Source of the DNA: Chara braunii
Lineage: Eukaryota; Streptophyta; Charophyceae; Charales; Characeae
Direction of reading: 5' to 3'
Assembly (NCBI GenBank): GCA_003427395.1
Contig: BFEA01000471.1
Span: 471,201-496,650 of the forward strand
Length of the DNA: 25,450 nucleotides
Below the pieces are notes generated by a model, which was given only the letters and a program-made list of their open reading frames with translations, was not told where the DNA came from and ran no database searches. Every line of letters starts with the position of its first letter. The stretch's first letter is position 1. The translations under genes and the position numbers were made by a program. Shown piece by piece: positions 18,648 through 25,450 of this stretch.

Positions 18648-19344
18648 AACTGCTATGACCTGGTTACTTGTTTATCAACACTGCATTCTCCTCAGAGCCT
18701 CCCCCGAGACCTCCGGCCAGGCTTCAGCGCCGCCCGTGTAGGGCCGAGTGAAGTGGAATGGTGGGACAAAATTGGGATTATAACATTTAGACAACACTTT
18801 CCCCCAGTGGCAACAAAAAAACTCTATCGATGCCTCCTCGACTTCGAGGACTCCTGCTCGTTTGGCCACCTGTACCGCTTTGTGGACTCCTTCACAGGGA
18901 AGGAGTCTTATAATTATGGGCTACACCTCGGAATGTTGCAAAATAGGGGCTACCTCCTAGCTGGCGTGGGAACCATCTTGGACCATCGGATTTATGCAAC
19001 ATATAGGGAGAGCCTAAAGTACATAATGGACATGGTCCTTTATGACATGATAGAGGCCGTGGGGAAATATGGGCTCTTCCTACAAGGGACCCTGAAAAGA
19101 CTACGGGGCGAGAACGATGCTTGAATGAGCACGCTCGCTTGAAGTGTACGTCTGCCCTATTATGTGTGATGTATTGCGTTGTATGATAGACCTTCTTGGC
19201 TTGCTTCTGCACTGGGAAATAAAATTGTTGGGGCCTACCCCTGAGGAAATGAAGAAGGTCACTCCCCATGGGGGAGGGCCGGAGGAGTCCCTTCCGGTGA
19301 TGTATTGGGCTAACCGCTTTGTGAGGGCCACTCGTATGAGCTGA
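18648..19344 (+). pseudogene. Unrecognised coding-like region in two frames
   Basis: The first frame is open from 18648 to a stop at 19124 (158 codons) but has no early ATG. A CTCCTCAG acceptor-like site at 18688-18695 could begin an exon. It reads as ordinary globular protein, for example EVEWWDKIGIITFRQHFPPV and AGVGTILDHRIYATYRESLK. A second frame, 19129-19344, continues with similar character (LGPTPEEMKKVTPHGGGPEE, then VMYWANRFVRATRMS). The stop and the frame change between them suggest a broken gene or two exons. I do not recognise the family. Minus-strand frames over the same span (18892-19269) look like shadows. Confidence 0.4.
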
Positions 19345-19349
19345 GGAAT

Positions 19350-21640
19350 GAACCTGACCCTCCGCTGAGACCGGAACTCAACTTGATTGGAAATGCACCT
19401 TTGAAACGGTAGGAAATAACAAGGTTAAAAGGGGTGGTATTTTCGGTGAGGGAATATGACGAATCTCTCAATCAACCTCCCGCAACTGCTTTGGAAGGAG
19501 CCATTTTCTAAGAACCAACCAAAAATTACAGAGTACCTTACTCATTTGTGAAACGACCAGCTGCAAACCCCACAATGAAGCCTAGCAAGCTACAACGCCT
19601 ATTGTATGCTTGAACCCATGGGCCATCCCCGTTCGTTTCAAAGCTCTAGGTTGGGGTGGCTCCGAGATCACCCTTATGCAAGCTGGGTTGACCTCTTTCT
19701 CACTCAGAAGTGGGCCGCAATAATGGTGTGATCGTGGAAGTCCAAGGCATGCCCAATATCACATGAAGGGGAGTGTCAAAAATATCGAAGTGAATGATGG
19801 TCTCCCGCGAACGAGGTGCAAACGAGGTGTGAAGTAAATGGGCACAGAGTCAAGGCATCAGTCAAGCCACTGTTGTGTCACACCATCTGCCAAGGTAACT
19901 TCCATGGGGCACACCTTCCTACGTATAATATCAGCAACAACAGACCAGACCAATTGAAGCTCTGCAATTTAGCAAAGCACTGCAGGCTGCTTGCCCGATT
20001 TGAATGTGGATGAATATCAGCGGTGTGTCAATCTCTCATATCGATGTGACTGAAACTCACTCCCAACATACACAAGACAAAACTGAAGATGGGTCACCTC
20101 AACCCTAGTTCCCGATAATAGGGTCGGTGTTGCAGTGCTCAAGTATTTCTACAAACGTGCTTGCAAAACAGCACAATGAAGCGTGAGCAATTGGACCGTA
20201 CAGGGCAGGGGTAAAAATTCCCTCTTTGCAACACTACTATGACAAGATAACATTTTCCTAGAAAATCTCCGACTGATTGTGCGGACCGATCAAGGTAAAA
20301 TTTCGGGACAGAGTACTACCATACTACTATGGGATTCATGGACTTGGGAAAAAAATGTCAGAATCATGTTTGGGCATGTTTGGGCACCATTCAGTCCAAG
20401 AAGCCGGCCTCTGATAACTCGCTTTCGTACTGATTTGAGACTAGATCAATGGGTGGGCTAAGGACAAATATCAAAATGTCGTCATTGCCAAAGTCAATGG
20501 GTGGACCAAGATCCAATCAGCAAAAGAGGATTAAATTAACAACTGCGCCTTGGAATGTTTGTGGGAGTGGATGATATGACGAATAGATGCAAGAAAGACC
20601 GCTTGAAGTTTTGGATTCGCGAGAATTGGATCTAAAATACTTGCTTACAGGATATGAAGTGGTACAGCGAAAGCTTGAAAAGCTTAGAGCACTGACACAC
20701 ACGGAATCCTACAATTCGACAACTTTCATGTTTTGTTGCAGAGGGTCAACACAGTTTTCTACAAGACTTAGCTGAATTTGAGTAGGTGCTTCAAACAACA
20801 CATCACCACCGAGTACATTATTTTAGAAAACCTGCTTATGATCCACAATAATAAGTCACCTTCTTTCTAGGAATCTGCAAATCGGTCATACATGGTCAGC
20901 TTTTTTTATATATTTAGTGGTAAATAGAGAATGTACGTGCAACTTCGTTCATGACTGAGCCTTGGCACCACTAGACTTGGGTCAGTCAAGACCAGTACCT
21001 GCATTTGTCAGGAAACCAAGTCCAACGACTTACCATTGGGTTGTGACCTGGTGCCCATAGCACCGAAGACAATGGACGACAACGATTCCGTCCTACATAG
21101 ACATGGCTTCGTTTTCACCGGACATTGATTGTTCAGTCAAAGTGCAAAGAGACATGGGAGGGATGGACTGCTATGGTAAATCGTTGATTAATAGGGGCTA
21201 AGACATATGCGCTACAGTCACCCAACAGAAACAACGACTGTGTGATAATGCCACAACAACCGTGTCGCTAGCACTGAGTCACACGACTATAGTAGTCACT
21301 ATACTGATCCTGGTACTTGGTCCCACAGCAATAGCCACTGCAAGCCCGATGTTCATCATAACTGTGGTACCATGGGAATGCAAGATTCACAACCTAAAAT
21401 GAGTGAAAATGATAGACTACAGTTGGGGTATGCCCCCAGAGGACTGATTGCACTGGAATGGACTGGTACGGACAACGGTACTGGACTAGATATTCACATG
21501 GCCTGTGAGATCAGGCCCACAGCCTGGTCCCAGATGCTGAACAAACACAGCCAAAATAGGCCTGACCTATAGTCAGGCTCAGAGCACGGTCGGGCTCAGA
21601 GCACGGCTGCAGTTAATAGGCAACAACTTTGAAGCATGCC
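19350..21640. other. No recognisable gene
   Basis: Short frames only (19816-20013, 20279-20461, 20587-20775, 21372-21572), none with a pattern I know. A 17-bp tandem pair GTC(A/G)GGCTCAGAGCACG lies at 21572-21605. The region may be old transposon debris. Confidence 0.5.
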
Positions 21641-21705
21641 AGAGAAGATAAATACAAAGGTGCGGTGGAACTGCAAAAGTCGATGGTGCTTATTAGTGTG
21701 CTCTA

Positions 21706-22285
21706 TCATTTTGAACTCAATGTGTGCAAGTCTTCCTCATATTTCAGAGTGAACTCACGAGTGTTGGGTGGTAACCCATTGATAGGTATGTGTGTCTTCC
21801 ACCCCCTGTGCGACTTGTTAGGCATCTGGTTTGTTGTCAAATGCAGCGAGATATTGTCTGCACGGGCTACCTTAGGAAGGTGCTCATCCCAATCAATCTG
21901 ATTTGTTCTAATATACACATGAAGGGTTTGCTGTGACAATGTGTTCATCAGTTCTGTCTCACCGATCATCTTGAGGCGTCTAGCAGATGACGTACCCAAC
22001 TGCGATCCATACACATATTACGCTAGTGTAGGTCTTCCTCCAACCAAAATTTCCCTCTAAGCCATGGGCTTCCGCTACGATGATGCTCTTAATCTCTTCA
22101 TTGGAGGCAATACAGAGTCCAGGACCACTGGCTGTGAGAAACAACAATCTGTGTGCTATTCCATATTCTGCCCATTGTCTATCACCTCACTATAGATGGG
22201 GTCAAGCACATAGCATCTCGTAAGCATCTCTAATCTTCTGCTGCAAGGCCTTTCTTGTACCGAGAGCAGTAATCATTGTAAAGAA
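21706..22285 (-). pseudogene. Integrase relic with internal deletion
   Basis: EAHGLEGNFGWRKTYTSVIC (near 22015-22075) corresponds to the H2C2-type zinc-binding N-terminus (H-x-x-x-x-G-H-F-G-x-x-K-T). It is followed immediately by LGTSSARRLKMIGETELMNT and the W-DEHLPK region (21706-22014), which belong at the end of the catalytic core around the catalytic Glu. About a hundred residues carrying both catalytic Asp residues are missing between them. Confidence 0.75.
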
Positions 22286-22289
22286 ACCT

Positions 22290-22790
22290 TCTCTTCTCAA
22301 TGACGCATCAGCGACAACATTGTAGTTCCCCTTGACTGGTTTCAACTTGAAGTAAAACTCATCTATCACCTAGCCCATCTTTGCAACTTAATAGACATAA
22401 GCCCGTGTTTTCAACCAGTGTAGGGTCTCACAATCTGAGTAAACATAGAGAGCACACAACTCTTGCTTGTAGGTAGAGTATAGTACTTGTTCTTAAGACA
22501 GTCTCTTTGACATGAGATCTATCGACTTACAACCTTTGTCATCGTCCTACTGTAGCACAACCCCTATCTTGTACTAACTAGCATCCGTAGTCACCACAAA
22601 GGGTAAGGACGGATATGTAATCTTCAATATTAGGTCCTCTATTGACGGCTTTGTCAACTTTTCAATGAAGAAGTATAGCTCTAAACCCACAACCAAATAG
22701 TCTGCTTTCTTAGCAGTAGACAAAGTGGTGCATCTAGGATCATGAAATTTCTAACAAACATGCTATAGTAATTAACCTATCATAGAAATG
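22290..22790 (-). pseudogene. RT thumb and RNase H fragments
   Basis: MFVRNFMILDAPLCLLLRK (near 22710-22770) fits the connection after the RT palm (YYRxFIxxFSxIAxPLxxLLxK). PFVVTTDAS near 22580-22606 is the first RNase H strand with its catalytic Asp. DCETLHWLKTRAY and FYFKLKPVKGNYNVVADA near 22300-22440 are the C-terminal RNase H strands. The RT YxDD motif is absent: the fingers (RGLNAIT) are joined almost directly to the thumb. Confidence 0.8.
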
Positions 22791-22869
22791 AGCGTAACAC
22801 GGTGCGTTTGTTCGATGTCAACCAATCAACACTTTGTCTATAAGGGGTAGCGGCTCTGCATCTTCGGCG

Positions 22870-23225
22870 TTATAGCATTCAAACCCCTTGTCTATACACA
22901 GTTGTATCCTTCCTTCTTAAGCACAAACAACACGGGCCAGCTATAGGGATTCGAGCTTGAATCTGCTTCCTGAGCTCCTTTGGCTCATTTTGTGACATCT
23001 TATAAATGGGGCCCTTCGGAATCTTGATGTCTCACTCTATTGCAAATTTGCAATATAATCATTATAATGCTTGATGTGTCGTTCAACTATTCCCATAGTT
23101 TCCTCTCGCACATCTGCACATTCTCCTAACAACTTTTGGACCTTGGGTGGTACTGACTCCTTAGGCTCTCCTTCCTTTGCCTTCTCCATCTTCTCAGGTG
23201 TCAGATATGCCATATAGACTTGGTC
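22870..23225 (-). pseudogene. Linker and RT fingers fragment
   Basis: Minus-strand frames read YLTPEKMEKAKEGEPKESVP, then PKVQKLLGECADVREE (linker), a stop near 23049, then DIKIPKGPIYKMSQNEPKEL followed by RKQI in another frame. The pattern P-I-Y-x-M-S-x-x-E-x-x-E-L-x-x-Q is the classic start of Ty3/gypsy reverse transcriptase. VLKKEGYNCV and RGLNAIT follow after further shifts. Stops and shifts rule out function. Confidence 0.8.
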
Positions 23226-23652
23226 TAGTAACTTGTTTCTTACATTATACGACCTTGTTACTTCTCATCTTCCTTCGCTTGGTTGGGCACTCGACACTCA
23301 ACTTCACTCATCTTTACTCCTACCTTTGTCGTCATTCCCCACTCCATAAGGGTGCCCCATACCAGGCGCCTGAAAATGACAATACCATAACCATGGCGTA
23401 TAAGTTATCAAATGGGATGTGGTCAGTTGAGTTTGGGGAGCGGCAAGTCACTACATCGCCTTAAACAAGACGACTCTGGAGGTAGACAAGGTGTGAAGCA
23501 TCTTCTTTGGTGAGCGGACTGAGTGCCAAGATAGAACAGTACAAGTACAACATATTCATGAACTGATTTCGAATCTCAATCCTTTCATGTAGACCTAAGC
23601 AAGTGCATGGGTAGACCGTAGAACCATCTTGAAGGGTAGGTTCTCCTCCCCA

Positions 23653-23880
23653 CTAGAAAGGTAAAAGAGTGTCATACTCTCTCAACTTTCTGTCCACCCT
23701 CCAACTGGAAGTGCACCTTAACACCTTAAACCCCTCAAGGTATTGTCCTAGTCTTATCAGACTATTATTAGCAACTCTTAAGATTACCTGTTTTTCCAAA
23801 TCTTGAACTTCCATTCCTAAATACAACTTTAAAACTGCTTTATCGGAAATACAACTCCCGATGGCTCCGCTATCTATCAT
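23653..23880 (-). pseudogene. Retropepsin-like protease fragment of the second Ty3/gypsy relic
   Basis: MIDSGAIGSCISDKAVLKLY carries the D-S-G-A active-site pattern followed by the I-S of the family. The region after it (VQDLEKQVILRVANNSLIRL) fits the protease fold. Unlike the other element, the catalytic DSG is intact here. The frame ends at 23653, and the linker resumes in other frames below. Confidence 0.75.
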
Positions 23881-23950
23881 GTCACCATGTGCCCTGCTGT
23901 TTTCTTTCTAGACTTCGCAAAAAGTGATCAATTCCTCGCGTATATATCGT

Positions 23951-24097
23951 CACAAACAGAACTGCCCGGTAAACCGTAGGCAGAGAGAGAGAAGAGGACA
24001 ACAAACAGAACTGCCCGGTAAACCGTAGGCAGAGAGAGAGAAGAGGACAACAAACAGAACTGCCCGGTAAACCGTAGGCAGAGAGAGAGAAGAGGAC
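23951..24097 (+). repeat. Three tandem 49-bp repeats
   Basis: Units at 23951-23999, 24000-24048 and 24049-24097 are identical apart from the first two bases of unit 1. They contain AACAAACAGAACTGCCCGGT, CCGTAGGC and a short GA run. A single copy lies at 243-294. Confidence 0.97.
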
Positions 24098-24325
24098 AAC
24101 AAACGAGGGGCTGTGGCAAACTGTTTCGTCGGAGTTTCACCGACTCATATGTTAGGGTCCTTAGGCAACCGCTCCAATATACCCTACAACAACGACCTCC
24201 ATACAACTATTTGAACAGTAGGCTACCTGAAACTTTGCCTGTGGGAAGAGTTCTTCTTTGCGCATGCATTCTCTCAATTAACATTTGCAAACCCGGTAGA
24301 AGCGGCTGCTACCGGTACTAGCCAC

Positions 24326-24395
24326 TGTTGTTGGTGTTGCTGGTGTTGTTGGTGCTGTTGTTGTTGTTGGTGCTGTTCTTGTTGTTGTTATTGTT
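24326..24395 (+). repeat. GTT/GGTGTT-rich simple repeat
   Basis: Degenerate trinucleotide array of GTT, GGT and GCT units. On the minus strand it would encode Thr/Ala/Pro/Asn runs, with no sign of a gene. Confidence 0.85.
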
Positions 24396-24396
24396 C

Positions 24397-24484
24397 TTAT
24401 GATCCTGACTGATCCGAAATACACAAGGAAAGACAATGTCTTATGATCCTGACTGATCCGAAATACACAAGGAAAGACAATGTC
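24397..24484 (+). repeat. Perfect 44-bp tandem duplication
   Basis: Units 24397-24440 and 24441-24484 are identical, beginning TTATGATCCTGACTGATCCG. Identity implies a recent event or an assembly duplication. Confidence 0.97.
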
Positions 24485-24493
24485 GTTCAATTG

Positions 24494-24566
24494 CAAAAGA
24501 AATAAAAGAACTAGAGAGAAAGAGACAAAGAAGAAGAAGAATGAAGAAAGAAAGAAGAAAAAGAAG
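24494..24566 (+). repeat. Purine-rich (GAA-like) tract
   Basis: About 70 bases, nearly all A and G. The plus frame is Lys/Glu-rich and the minus frame Phe/Ser-rich; both are composition artefacts. Confidence 0.85.
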
Positions 24567-24748
24567 ATGTACACCACCCAAAGACCAATGACAAATCCCC
24601 TTCTCCCGCCACTAAACCTCCTCCTCCTTATCTCCCCCAGTATTATTCTTCAACAAATAATAATAATAACAATGAATGGCTGAACCAGAACCAATATCCG
24701 AAGTTCCCTCTTACTGCCAGCAAAACAGAAGGTCCACCATAGCCATGA

Positions 24749-24966
24749 CCTTCTCCTTCCTCTACCAGTAGGCGAAGGCTATGGCGAACTACTAGGGGGC
24801 TTGCCCCGATGTTCAATAGACAACACAAAAGCTGCTATGTCCTCTACACCTCAGGCTGCCATACCTGGCTCTGTCCGGAAGCCCTCTTGAAACAGTGCAA
24901 CCCCTACTGGGGCCTTCAAGGTACAGCGTCTGCCAAGGAGATGAAGATGGCATACACCATAGCCAG
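24749..24966 (+). CDS. Possible exon ending at a consensus 5' splice site (weak)
   Basis: A frame opens after a TGA at 24746 and runs 72 codons to CCAG/GTAAGT (24963-24972). It includes KSCYVLYTSGCHTWLCPEAL and NPYWGLQGTASAKEMKMAYT, a Cys/Trp-rich pattern that does not look random. A pyrimidine-rich acceptor CTTCTTCCTCCTCAG/GATG ends at 25013. The implied intron (24967-25013) is only 47 bases, short for a plant. No family recognised. Confidence 0.25.
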
Positions 24967-25013
24967 GTAAGTACCTCACCACTCTCCTCCTATGCCCCCT
25001 TCTTCCTCCTCAG

Positions 25014-25339
25014 GATGAGCAGGCCCTACTTAAGTCCAGCACCCGCTCAAGCAGCATGACGCCCAAACATGCACACCGCAAATGAGGAGGAGCCCAGCGG
25101 TCTACTTGGAGATACAACAGGCAACTTGCCCCTTGAGTGGTGACTTCCAGGCTGCTCAACCTCCCAAGCAACCGGTACCTCCTCCGTTTCAGAGGGAAAC
25201 ATCATTGCAGACTTGATGTCTACCGATACAGGCCCTAGACTCAGCCTGCCGGACCTCCCAAACCCCGGGTCTAAAACCCAAGAAAGAAAGAAAAAAATCA
25301 GAAAAAAAAAAACGGGGTGGTAAGCAGCAATGCCGCCTA
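25014..25339. other. No recognisable gene
   Basis: Unremarkable sequence containing an A-rich stretch near 25280-25312. Confidence 0.5.
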
Positions 25340-25383
25340 CCCGCAGGCATTTTCTGCCATTATGCAGAATAATGGCCTCTGCG

Positions 25384-25385
<2 letters not shown>
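25340..25385. repeat. Compound hairpin (nested inverted repeats)
   Basis: Outer arms CCCGCAG (25340-25346) and CTGCGGG (25379-25385) are perfect complements. Inside, GCCATTAT (25356-25363) and ATAATGGC (25369-25376) form a perfect 8-bp stem with a five-base loop. The structure directly abuts the CT microsatellite. Confidence 0.85.

Positions 25386-25450
<65 letters not shown>
25386..25450. repeat. (CT)n microsatellite, cut by the window end
   Basis: At least 65 bases of uninterrupted CT dinucleotide reaching the last base of the window. Confidence 0.97.

Larger units (their letters stand above)
21706..23880 (-). mobile_element. Second Ty3/gypsy relic, heavily deleted
   Basis: Reading the minus strand from high to low coordinates: protease, linker, RT fingers, RT thumb/RNase H, the integrase zinc-binding region and the integrase core end. 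Protease before RT before integrase is the Ty3/gypsy order. About 2.2 kb replaces the roughly 3.5 kb a full pol would need. The RT catalytic palm and most of the integrase core are missing. No LTR pair was found. It lies opposite in orientation to the 4761-12852 element. Confidence 0.85.

Noticed and set aside
23951-24097. Possible CRISPR array (three 49-bp repeats)
   Set aside because: The repeats are directly tandem with no unique spacers, in eukaryotic-type DNA.

Overview
The window looks like nuclear DNA of a streptophyte (land plant or charophyte alga). Four signs support this. There is a U6 snRNA copy with the plant-type 3' end. There is a Ty3/gypsy retroelement whose primer binding site matches plant initiator-Met tRNA. 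A fragment of plastid rps12 exon 1 ends exactly where streptophyte rps12 is split for trans-splicing. The DNA is otherwise rich in retrotransposon remains and simple repeats. A charophyte such as Chara is a reasonable guess, but that is inference only. One 520-base run of N shows this is a draft assembly.

Layout. 1-2450: repeat-rich DNA, with a 25-codon tandem repeat at the left edge, AT and long CT microsatellites, and a diverged duplication of a CT-plus-flank unit. 2727-4418 (minus): the only convincing host gene, a long open exon of unrecognised function, probably missing its 5' exons. 4761-12852 (plus): a complete but dead Ty3/gypsy (chromovirus-like) element with two LTRs, a primer binding site, a polypurine tract and a 4-bp target duplication. 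Its gag, protease, half integrase and chromodomain-like tail are broken by stops and frameshifts, and the reverse transcriptase/RNase H region is deleted. Its 5' LTR carries a U6 retropseudogene with poly(A) tail and target-site duplication. Its 3' LTR carries a plastid rps12 fragment and a suspect assembly gap. 12853-14500: no recognisable gene. 14574-17170: a polypyrimidine tract followed by about 2.1 kb of degenerate C/T-rich minisatellite. 17171-21640: mostly unrecognised DNA, with one coding-like but broken unknown reading frame at 18648-19344. 21706-23880 (minus): a second, heavily deleted Ty3/gypsy relic. 23951-25450: short tandem repeats, a purine tract, a weak exon candidate, a compound hairpin and another CT microsatellite running off the window.

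The genes do not form a working pathway. The value of the window is as a layered record: LTR-element insertion, LTR divergence, then separate LINE-type retroposition of U6 into one LTR and capture of organelle DNA in the other. I found no evidence of a new defence or metabolic system.
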